Of a stretch of DNA of 41,338 bases, positions 9,915 through 16,864 are shown in pieces. Source of the stretch: Planctomycetota bacterium. GTDB taxonomy: Bacteria; Planctomycetota; UBA8108; UBA1146. The DNA lies in the NCBI GenBank assembly GCA_012960845.1, contig DUAN01000026.1:1-41338 (forward strand), read 5' to 3'. The position numbers were made by a program, and so were the translations under genes. The notes under the pieces are model-generated. The model was not told where the DNA came from, made no database searches, and saw only the letters and a list, made by a program, of their open reading frames with translations. The stretch's first letter is position 1. Each line of letters starts with the position of its first letter.

Positions 9915-11369
9915 ATGAAGAACAATTTCAACCTTCAAAGCGATCGAGGGGCCAGAGCCATGCCCCCTGCACTGACTTCAAAACGGGTCGGATTCTTGTG
10001 TTTGGTACTGATCATGAGTTGCTGCTTACCCACCTCATTCATCCATGCACAAGAGATCGTCAACGAAAATGGATTTGCCGCTCGTGTCGATGGAAAGGTC
10101 ATCACCCTGGCGGAATTGAAGATGGAAGTTCAAAGGCAGATCTCCTCAGCACGAGGACAGATCACCGAGAGCCAGATCGAGTACGAAAAAGCGCGCCTCC
10201 GCCCATTGGTGCTGCGAATCCTGGTCGAAAGACAGTTGCTGATCCAGAAGGCGATCCATGAGGAAATCCATCTTCCCCCCAAGGCGATCGATAACTTCTT
10301 GCAGAATCGAGTAGAAGTACTCAGTAAAGCAGAGGGGACTCGCTACTCCGTGGATGACTATCTTGCACTATGGCAAAAACAATTCGGAGAAAGTGAAGTT
10401 CAGTTGAGAAAGCGTCTGAGCGAGGAACTTCGAATCGACGAGTTACGCCGTCGAACACTCAGGAGCACTCGAAATATATCTCCTCGAAAATTACGTGCGT
10501 ATTACAAGGAACACGCTGATGAATTCAGGAGCGAGAGTCGTATCTCATTTCGTCAGCTACTGGTAGCTGACGATGATCCCGACTCGAACAGGATGCTGAT
10601 CGAGATCGACCGTGCACTGGAAGCTGAAGAAGAGTTCGAGAGCCTGGTCAAGAAGTGGTCGATGGGCCCCCGTAAAGATATCGGTGGTCTCTATTCGTTG
10701 ACAGAAAAGGACCTCGATTCGAGGTTCCCCCCGGTTCCTGAAATGGTCAAGAAATTGAAGCCCGGTGAATACTCGGGCTGGTTCATGTGCAGGGGCTACG
10801 CTCACAACATCAAGTTGATCGAGATCTCTCCCGGAACACTGCTCGACTTTTCACGGGCGCAGGATCAGATCCGTTCGATTCTCACTCGCGAACTGGAGGA
10901 GAAGAAGAGAAAGGAATTCGAGCAGAGCCTCTGGAAAGATGCCGTCATCGAGGTTTTCATTCCCGGGATCGATCTGCTTCACTACCGTGCTCCAACTGTG
11001 CTCGACCAACTGTGCTCGACCAACTGTGCTCGACCAACTGTGCTCGCGATCAGGTTCCTGCTGCTGCTAGGGCTCGGTAACGGGTTCCTTCGCCTCTTCC
11101 TTCGGCTCTTCCTTCGTCTCTTCCTTCGTCTCTTCCTTCTCTGCGCCGGATTCCTTCTTCGAGTCCTTCTTGCGCTCGATGAGTTGCTGGACCGACTTGG
11201 GTGCGACCAACTCGGTCTCCTCGGGCTCCACGTCATGCTGGATCTGGCTCACTTGCAGATCCATCGTTTGAATCCCTTGCTCGATGATCATCGTGTGTGG
11301 GTACCAGATTTCATCGACCTTCTTGAAGTCACCCAACTGGATCTTCATCGGTATCTTACCCATCGGTGA
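9915..11369 (+). CDS. SurA-like peptidylprolyl isomerase (parvulin type), with anomalous read-through C-terminus after a 14-bp repeat
   Basis: Signal peptide, then 'VNENGFAARVDGKVITLAELKMEVQRQ' SurA_N-like helices and a parvulin-like region ('ISFRQLLVADDD', 'KWSMGPRKDIGGLYSLTEKDLDSRFP'). Recognisable homology ends near 'VIEVFIPGIDLL' (about 10979). The remaining ~110 codons cross the repeat and run antisense to the next gene. Confidence 0.7.
   Translation: MKNNFNLQSDRGARAMPPALTSKRVGFLCLVLIMSCCLPTSFIHAQEIVNENGFAARVDGKVITLAELKMEVQRQISSARGQITESQIEYEKARLRPLVLRILVERQLLIQKAIHEEIHLPPKAIDNFLQNRVEVLSKAEGTRYSVDDYLALWQKQFGESEVQLRKRLSEELRIDELRRRTLRSTRNISPRKLRAYYKEHADEFRSESRISFRQLLVADDDPDSNRMLIEIDRALEAEEEFESLVKKWSMGPRKDIGGLYSLTEKDLDSRFPPVPEMVKKLKPGEYSGWFMCRGYAHNIKLIEISPGTLLDFSRAQDQIRSILTRELEEKKRKEFEQSLWKDAVIEVFIPGIDLLHYRAPTVLDQLCSTNCARPTVLAIRFLLLLGLGNGFLRLFLRLFLRLFLRLFLLCAGFLLRVLLALDELLDRLGCDQLGLLGLHVMLDLAHLQIHRLNPLLDDHRVWVPDFIDLLEVTQLDLHRYLTHR
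10994..11047 (+). repeat. 14-bp tandem repeat, unit AACTGTGCTCGACC, ~3.8 copies
   Basis: Units at 10994-11007, 11008-11021 and 11022-11035, plus partial 11036-11047; perfect direct repeat read from the sequence. Confidence 0.97.
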
Positions 11370-11993
11370 GTCCGCAATGAGGCTGACCTGGATCGTCCGA
11401 TGGTCCGCTTTTGAAACCCAGTATTTTTCCTCGGTGTCGGTCTTTGACTTGAGAAGATAGATGTCACATTCCACATCGTTGATCGACTCCTCACCGCTCA
11501 GGACCGCCGAGACGTAGTCCTCCTGTAAGTGCAACGCAGGAAAGAGGTGAGCACTTCGAAGGATTTGATCTTTCATCGGCCCTGAGAGTATCGCCGGTCC
11601 ATTGATGGGGTCAGAGGTCCAGACCACGCCGCCGTGAACTCCCTGGCGAAAATCTCCATAACCCTCGATCGAGAGTGATTCTGACATCACTCCATCCGCA
11701 GATACAAAACCCAGGTTCTTCGCCTCGATGCCGGCGTCAACAATTGAAACCGATGAAATCATGCGGCGATTCTTGACCTTCTCAAGAGCGGACTTCTCAC
11801 CAATGGCGCCGATCATCTTCTGTTGCAGTGCCTCCAGTACATTCTCCTGGATTTCATCATCTGTCGGTGCTGGTATGTCAGAGGATCCACGCACCGAGAG
11901 CGCTGGAAGGCTCATCGCCGCAATTAACAGGAGGGCCATGAGCCGTCCAGGAATCAGTGGAATCGTTGGTATCATTTCATCTCTCCTCTTCAC
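11067..11993 (-). CDS. Secreted/periplasmic hypothetical protein (LolA/outer-membrane lipoprotein-sorting-like), low-complexity E/K tail
   Basis: 308 aa with N-terminal signal peptide (IPGRLMALLLIAAMSLPALSVRG) and 'KYWVSKADHRTIQVSLIADSPMGKIPMKIQLGDFKKVDEIWYPHTMII' beta-sheet pattern; C-terminal EETKEETKEEPKEEAKE. The family call is tentative. Confidence 0.65.
   Translation of the reverse strand: MKRRDEMIPTIPLIPGRLMALLLIAAMSLPALSVRGSSDIPAPTDDEIQENVLEALQQKMIGAIGEKSALEKVKNRRMISSVSIVDAGIEAKNLGFVSADGVMSESLSIEGYGDFRQGVHGGVVWTSDPINGPAILSGPMKDQILRSAHLFPALHLQEDYVSAVLSGEESINDVECDIYLLKSKTDTEEKYWVSKADHRTIQVSLIADSPMGKIPMKIQLGDFKKVDEIWYPHTMIIEQGIQTMDLQVSQIQHDVEPEETELVAPKSVQQLIERKKDSKKESGAEKEETKEETKEEPKEEAKEPVTEP
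11089..11136 (-). repeat. 12-bp in-frame coding repeat (ttcgtctcttcc on + strand), 4 copies, encoding the (K-E-E-T/P) tail
   Basis: Units 11089-11100, 11101-11112, 11113-11124 and 11125-11136 with single-base variation. Confidence 0.9.
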
Positions 11994-12020
11994 CGGATCT
12001 CAATTCCGGGTCTGGTAAAC

Positions 12021-13355
12021 TTACTGTTGATCCGGCGGTTGAACAGCGGCTCCATCTTCTGGACTGGATAACGATTCCATCCAGCGCAGTGCAGCTGCTA
12101 GCTCCGGATCTCCTTGCTCGCGAATTCTCTCTGCGTCGACTTCGATCACTTCATCTGGAATCACACCATCGCCTTCCAGCACTCGTCCCGAATGGGATCG
12201 GTATCCGGCGATGGCATATTGCAGCAGATCCCCACAGGGTAGCCTCACGATCATCGACGGCAAGGCGGCTCCCGCCGTGGTACGACCGAAAATCCTCGCC
12301 ACTCCCAGATCTTGCAGTCCCTGGGCAAGAATCTCAGAGGTCGAGGCACTGCCCTCATCCACCAGGACGGCCACAGGCTTCTTCCATGGGTCGAGTCGCG
12401 GATTGACCACGAATCTCATCTTCGAATCTCGAAACTGCATCACGCCCAGTTCGAGCCCCTCCCCCTCGATCAGCCAGCCTGCGATACCGCAAGCCATCAG
12501 ACCCAACCCGCCAGGGTTTCCCCGCAAATCGAGGATGAGTCCGGGAGCATCGACGTGCTCTTCCAGCGCCTTCTGGAACCAGGGCATCACCTGCATCGGC
12601 CCGAGAAACATGTTGAAACGCAGATACAGATATCCACCCTCAACCAGATTTTTTTCGAGTCGTAGCGGGATCGGACCGATGTGACCAAACTTCACCGGCT
12701 TACCGGTTCCGTTGGGAGTTTCCAGCGTGATCTCGACATCTCGCAGATCTCCAGCGGCATCTTCTATCGTGTAAGTGCGAATATCCCCCGCGGATCCCTG
12801 CATCGCCGATGCCATCCCTTGAACGGGAAGATATTTATTGCCATCGGCGGCCCATTGCTCGATGAGAGGCTCCAGCTGCCTCTCGCCGACCGCCACCACG
12901 ATCTCTCCTGCAACGATCCCACCGTGCTGTGCCGGACTATCGCCCTCGATCCTGACGACAACCGCTCGACCATCGGCCACTCGCAGCACCACTCCGGTCT
13001 CGGCGCTGCCGCCCTCTCCCAGTCCTTCGGAAGCGCTTCCGGGGATGATCCCGAAGTGGGACAGATTCAGGCCACTCAATAACCCATTCATCGCTTTGCG
13101 TGCTTCACCTGCAGTACTCGCGGCTTCCAGCTGTGCTCGTTGGATCTCCTTCGACTGCGCCCACTGCTCGCCGAGTGCGTCAGGATCCCAGAAGGTCGTG
13201 TCGATTCGATCACAAACCAACTGAAACGACTCCCGATAAAGGTCCTTCTGATCACTGCTCATCGGCTGAGCTTTGCCAGGAAGACCGAGGCATCCTGAAC
13301 CACTCAGCGCGACCAGCGCCAACAACACTGAAAATGACAACGATGATGGTTTCAC
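12021..13355 (-). CDS. S41 family peptidase lipoprotein with PDZ domain
   Basis: 444 aa; lipobox 'LVALSGSGC'; PDZ 'VVRIEGDSPAQHGGIVAGEIVVAVGERQL'; S41 core 'LILDLRGNPGGLGLMACGIAGWLI' and 'VLVDEGSASTSEILAQGLQDLG'. Confidence 0.88.
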   Translation of the reverse strand: MKPSSLSFSVLLALVALSGSGCLGLPGKAQPMSSDQKDLYRESFQLVCDRIDTTFWDPDALGEQWAQSKEIQRAQLEAASTAGEARKAMNGLLSGLNLSHFGIIPGSASEGLGEGGSAETGVVLRVADGRAVVVRIEGDSPAQHGGIVAGEIVVAVGERQLEPLIEQWAADGNKYLPVQGMASAMQGSAGDIRTYTIEDAAGDLRDVEITLETPNGTGKPVKFGHIGPIPLRLEKNLVEGGYLYLRFNMFLGPMQVMPWFQKALEEHVDAPGLILDLRGNPGGLGLMACGIAGWLIEGEGLELGVMQFRDSKMRFVVNPRLDPWKKPVAVLVDEGSASTSEILAQGLQDLGVARIFGRTTAGAALPSMIVRLPCGDLLQYAIAGYRSHSGRVLEGDGVIPDEVIEVDAERIREQGDPELAAALRWMESLSSPEDGAAVQPPDQQ

Positions 13356-13401
13356 TGACTTCTCTTTCTTCCCGACACGGGAGGCGGACCTTCAATGATC
13401 G

Positions 13402-13471
13402 GAACTGTAGTCGAGGAACTATGCTAGAGGGACTGCGGTCGAGAAACTGCGGTCGAGGAACTGCGGTCGAG
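13402..13471. repeat. 14-bp tandem repeat, consensus GAACTGCGGTCGAG, 5 copies
   Basis: Units 13402-13415 gaactgtagtcgag, 13416-13429 gaactatgctagag, 13430-13443 ggactgcggtcgag, 13444-13457 aaactgcggtcgag, 13458-13471 gaactgcggtcgag. Confidence 0.93.
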
Positions 13472-13510
13472 GATCATGGACCCTTGCAAGGCCTTCATGC
13501 TGGCCCTCAT

Positions 13511-13550
13511 GAGGATCCATGTGGATCCATGTGGATCCATGTGGATCCAT
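13511..13550. repeat. 10-bp tandem repeat, unit GTGGATCCAT, 4 copies, each with palindrome GGATCC (TGGATCCA in 3)
   Basis: gaggatccat gtggatccat gtggatccat gtggatccat at 13511-13550. Confidence 0.97.
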
Positions 13551-13584
13551 GAGGACCTCTACGAGGATCTCTACGAGGATACAC
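13551..13584. repeat. 12-bp tandem repeat, unit GAGGAYCTCTAC, ~2.5 copies
   Basis: gaggacctctac (13551-13562), gaggatctctac (13563-13574), gaggatacac (13575-13584). Confidence 0.85.
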
Positions 13585-13685
13585 GAGGATTGCAACGGAA
13601 CCGAATTACCGACATCATCCGCCGGCATCTTCTCACAAGAGGGTGTCGATTGCAGGGGAATTCCAGCGGAAGGATGCGCCGGATC

Positions 13686-14444
13686 ATGGCGAATATTGTA
13701 CGAATCGAAGTATGTATCGATGACCCTTCCTTTGCATCCGCCAGCGCCGCTGCCGGGGCAGATCGAATCGAGATGTGTAGTGCTCTCGATCTTGGTGGGC
13801 TCACTCCCACCCCCAGCGCCCTCGGGCGATCGATCCAATCGGGAATCCCGGTCACCGCGATGACCCGTCTGCGCCCCGGAGATTTCATCCTCGACCCGGA
13901 AGATATCTCCCGGATGCGCGATGAAATCGTCAGCCACATCGCTGCAGGAGCCGAGGGAATCGTTCTCGGCGCCCTCAAGAACAACGGAGAGATCGATACC
14001 GAAGCGCTGAGCTGGCTGCTCGATGCTTGCAATGGCACTCCCGTGACTTTTCACCGCGCCTTCGATCACTGTTCCGATCGAATTCTCGGGCTCGAACAGA
14101 TCATCGACTCAGGATGTCAAAGGCTGCTCACTTCCGGTGGGGCCCCTTCGGCTCTGGAAGGGGTCGAGGAAGTGGCACGGATCGTCGAGGCTGCCGATGG
14201 ACGGATCGAGGTGATGGCTGGCGGCGGAGTCCGACCCGGATGTGGCGCAGAGCTGGTCCGCAGGAGTGGGGTTCAATGGCTCCATCTGAGCGCTCGTGAC
14301 CCGGCCAGCGGCGCTGGTGCGGGCCCGCAAAGGGGGTCGAATCCGGCTCCTCTCGGGTCGCTGGACCCGGGGCCGGATGCCCCACGGATGGTGACCGACC
14401 CCCAGCAAATCCGCCAGTTGGCCATCGAGTTGGGGCGGGAGTAG
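13686..14444 (+). CDS. cutC: Copper homeostasis protein CutC
   Basis: 'IVRIEVCIDDPSFASASAAAGADRIEMCSALDLGGLTPT', 'ITALGALKNNGEID'-like core, 'TFHRAFDHC', 'GCQRLLTSGG', 'VMAGGGVRP'. ATG at 13686 begins MANIVRIEVC (alternative ATG at 13674). The ORF-track start at 13476 only adds translated tandem repeats. Confidence 0.92.
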   Translation: MANIVRIEVCIDDPSFASASAAAGADRIEMCSALDLGGLTPTPSALGRSIQSGIPVTAMTRLRPGDFILDPEDISRMRDEIVSHIAAGAEGIVLGALKNNGEIDTEALSWLLDACNGTPVTFHRAFDHCSDRILGLEQIIDSGCQRLLTSGGAPSALEGVEEVARIVEAADGRIEVMAGGGVRPGCGAELVRRSGVQWLHLSARDPASGAGAGPQRGSNPAPLGSLDPGPDAPRMVTDPQQIRQLAIELGRE

Positions 14445-14509
14445 GGATGACCTCCCCCCCCACTCCGTGGTAATCTCTCTCCTTCCGAAGAAAGGGAATG
14501 TGAATCACC

Positions 14510-15697
14510 TTGGAAAAGGTCGAACCCGACAACTTCTTAGTGAAATACGGCGGCTATGGACGCATCTCCTGGCAAGTACGCTGGGAGGGGCGCCAGGTGG
14601 TGTGGCGTCGCTTTGCTCCGGAGTGGACAGAGGTCTCCTCGGAACAGGTCCAGCCCGAACCTCAGCAGTGGATCGACTTCTGGCAAGCGCTCGACGAAAG
14701 TCGAATCTGGGACTGGAACGAGGTCTATTACCGTTCCGCCGATCGTGCCAGAGATCCCAAGGATGAAGAACCTGTAGAAACCGATGATGTCGTCTCGTGG
14801 TCGGTCGAGATCTTGCTCAAAGATGGTCGACTGGTCGATTCGAGCGGCTCCAATGCTGTTCCTGGAGAAACTCGCCTCGCTCAGCGAGGGCGAGGGCGCG
14901 GAAGGGGGCGCAGTCGGAGTGAGAGTGCCCCATCACAAAAATCCACATCACAAAAACCCACATCACAAAAACCCGCTACCACCTCTACTGTCGAACCTAC
15001 GGGGGATGACTCCGCTGCCACTTCCGATCCGAGCGAAGAAATCCAACGAGTCGACAACAACTCGGGGATTCCGGTCGATACCTTCGATCGATTCCTCAAC
15101 GCACTTCGTACCCTGCTGGGCGGTCGAGAATTTGCGGACGATGAAATGGGTGCCGCTCCTGAATCGCTCCCGACCCAATATCGCGCCCGCACCATCGAGC
15201 GAACCGATCGTCCCGACCCCTTCGCCGAGGAAACGAAACCGGCCAAACCCAGGAGATCATCCACTCGCAGATCGGGCGGACAAAAACGTACTAGCAGGAA
15301 AAAGGTGCCAGGCGGCAGGACCCGTGCAGGCACTTCTTCCAGATCGAGTGCAGAGGGCGGAACCAGCACCAGAAGAAGATCTCGACGAGGGAAAAAACCC
15401 AGTGGAGAAGTCGCCGAGACCACCGCAGCAGCCACCGGTGACCCGGCCGGTCCGAAGAAACGCCGCAGGAGGCGCAGAAGAAAGCCACCCAGTGGCGAGC
15501 AGGGCAGTGGCCAGCGGGGACCGAGTCGCTCGGGTGATTCCCGGCCAGCGGCGAGTTCTGGCGCTTCCCCAGCAGGAGCGGTGGGAGACGGAACCCAGAA
15601 GAAGCGACGGAGGCGTAGACGTCGGCGCAAGCCCGGTGGAGCCGAGTCCTCTGGATCGGGCTCAGGCGCGCCGCCGGGGAACTCGTCCAGCGGTTAG
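14510..15697 (+). CDS. Hypothetical protein with conserved N-terminal domain and long Arg/Lys-rich low-complexity tail
   Basis: TTG start; N-terminus MEKVEPDNFLVKYGGYGRISWQVRWEGRQVVWRRFAP...; C-terminus contains KKRRRRRRRKPPSGE and KKRRRRRRRRKPGG. Coding potential supported by synonymous-looking in-frame repeats and flush packing with neighbours. Confidence 0.7.
   Translation: MEKVEPDNFLVKYGGYGRISWQVRWEGRQVVWRRFAPEWTEVSSEQVQPEPQQWIDFWQALDESRIWDWNEVYYRSADRARDPKDEEPVETDDVVSWSVEILLKDGRLVDSSGSNAVPGETRLAQRGRGRGRGRSRSESAPSQKSTSQKPTSQKPATTSTVEPTGDDSAATSDPSEEIQRVDNNSGIPVDTFDRFLNALRTLLGGREFADDEMGAAPESLPTQYRARTIERTDRPDPFAEETKPAKPRRSSTRRSGGQKRTSRKKVPGGRTRAGTSSRSSAEGGTSTRRRSRRGKKPSGEVAETTAAATGDPAGPKKRRRRRRRKPPSGEQGSGQRGPSRSGDSRPAASSGASPAGAVGDGTQKKRRRRRRRRKPGGAESSGSGSGAPPGNSSSG
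14930..14974 (+). repeat. 15-bp in-frame coding repeat (acatcacaaaaaccc), 3 copies, encoding S-Q-K-(S/P)-T
   Basis: ccatcacaaaaatcc acatcacaaaaaccc acatcacaaaaaccc at 14930-14974. Confidence 0.95.
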
Positions 15698-16800
15698 ATT
15701 CGTCCGAATTTCGCGGCCATCTGGAGCGAACGTTTCGGTAACCGAGAATCGTTCGTGATGATGTGCAACGATCCTCGCAGCAGCGCCTCCTTGCGGTAGT
15801 CCCCAAGGGTCACACCGATCCGGAATGTCCGACCAGGTACCAGTTCCTGGATCTCTACCTCGAACAGATCGTCGGGAAAGCCCTCCAGTTCGACCCCTTT
15901 CACCTCGAGAGGTCGAGTCTCATCGAGATTCTGGATCTGGATGTACTTGGTCACCACTGGATCACCATCTCCGAGCAAGCGATCGGTGTCCTTGTTTCCG
16001 AACTGGAACACCCGGGCGGGGGTAATCTGGATCGGATCGAGGTGATGGATCTCGACATAGCGTCCGACCACCACCTCGCGACCATCCTTGACCGCGATCA
16101 ACAGGTCGAGGGGATCCTTGACGTTTCTCGGCGCCGGAGAAGAGCCCGCGGTGACTTCGATCTCGTAGTGTCGATCCTTTTCAATCTCGTTGAAATCGGT
16201 GATCTCGAACTCGCCGTTTCGAGACCTCGCTCCCTTCACCTCGAACCCGAGGTCGGTCAGGGCGAACAACTGGATCTTCATCGACTTCGATTTCCCCATC
16301 AGTCCCGGCAATAAAATCGGCTCTGGAACGGTCCGAAACAGACCGATCACCTTTACCGTGAAGATGAACTGTAGCCTCGGGTTCCCTGGGTCGTCCGTCT
16401 CGAAGGTCACTCCCTTGCGAGTGTCACCCGGTTTGATCTTCTTCGAATCGACCTCGATGCGGATCGCCACCGTTTCTCCCGGTGCGACCTGGCTCGGTTT
16501 ATTGAGGATCTTGGTGCAGCCGCAAGATGGATTCACTCGCCACACATTGAGCACCTCATCCCCATCGTTTCGGATGAAGATGTCTCGCTCGATCACTTCC
16601 CCCTGGAGCATTTCTCCGTAATCGGTCACATTCTCGCCGAGCACAATTTTGGGTGTTCCAGAGATGAGCGGTACCTGTGGTGCCGATGCTCTGACCTGAT
16701 TCTGCTGGCCGATGAACGCAATGGCGCTGGAGACCAGCAACAGGAGAAGGAGTGCGAAACTCCTCGAGATGGGATCGCTGAAGTATTTCATGGGCAACAA
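15694..16800 (-). CDS. DUF1573 domain-containing protein
   Basis: N-terminal signal/TM segment; 'VTDYGEMLQGEVIERDIFIRNDGDEVLNVWRVNPSCGCTKILNKPSQVAPGETVAIRIEVDSKKIKPGDTRKGVTFETDDPGNPRLQF' matches DUF1573. Its stop overlaps the convergent gene's stop (TTAG). Confidence 0.9.
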   Translation of the reverse strand: MLPMKYFSDPISRSFALLLLLLVSSAIAFIGQQNQVRASAPQVPLISGTPKIVLGENVTDYGEMLQGEVIERDIFIRNDGDEVLNVWRVNPSCGCTKILNKPSQVAPGETVAIRIEVDSKKIKPGDTRKGVTFETDDPGNPRLQFIFTVKVIGLFRTVPEPILLPGLMGKSKSMKIQLFALTDLGFEVKGARSRNGEFEITDFNEIEKDRHYEIEVTAGSSPAPRNVKDPLDLLIAVKDGREVVVGRYVEIHHLDPIQITPARVFQFGNKDTDRLLGDGDPVVTKYIQIQNLDETRPLEVKGVELEGFPDDLFEVEIQELVPGRTFRIGVTLGDYRKEALLRGSLHIITNDSRLPKRSLQMAAKFGRI

Positions 16801-16864
16801 TCTAAATTACGTGGTCCGTGATTTCATCACTCGTTCGAGGCAGAATACCTGCCGAAGGAGGAAA

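Noticed and set aside
9708-9938. 77-aa N-terminal extension of TrkA in the ORF track
   Set aside because: TrkA starts canonically at MLRIVIVGAGVVG with a good RBS at 9707; the extension overlaps the divergent SurA-like gene start.
13402-13584. Considered as a CRISPR array
   Set aside because: Units are 10-14 bp and directly adjacent with no spacers, and there are no cas genes in the window; these are tandem repeats.
13476-13685. N-terminal extension of CutC (MDPCKAFMLALMRIHVDPCGSMWIHEDLYEDLYEDT...)
   Set aside because: It simply translates the 10-bp and 12-bp repeats; CutC homology begins at MANIVRIEV (13686).
13419-14069. 216-aa minus-strand ORF across the cutC upstream repeats ('HGSTWIHMDPHEGQHEGLARVHDPRP')
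   Set aside because: Mostly antisense to cutC and translated tandem repeats; no coding signature.
14881-15630. 249-aa minus-strand ORF opposite the Arg-rich protein
   Set aside because: Antisense shadow of low-complexity CGN/AAG codons (LRLRRFFW...); no independent evidence.
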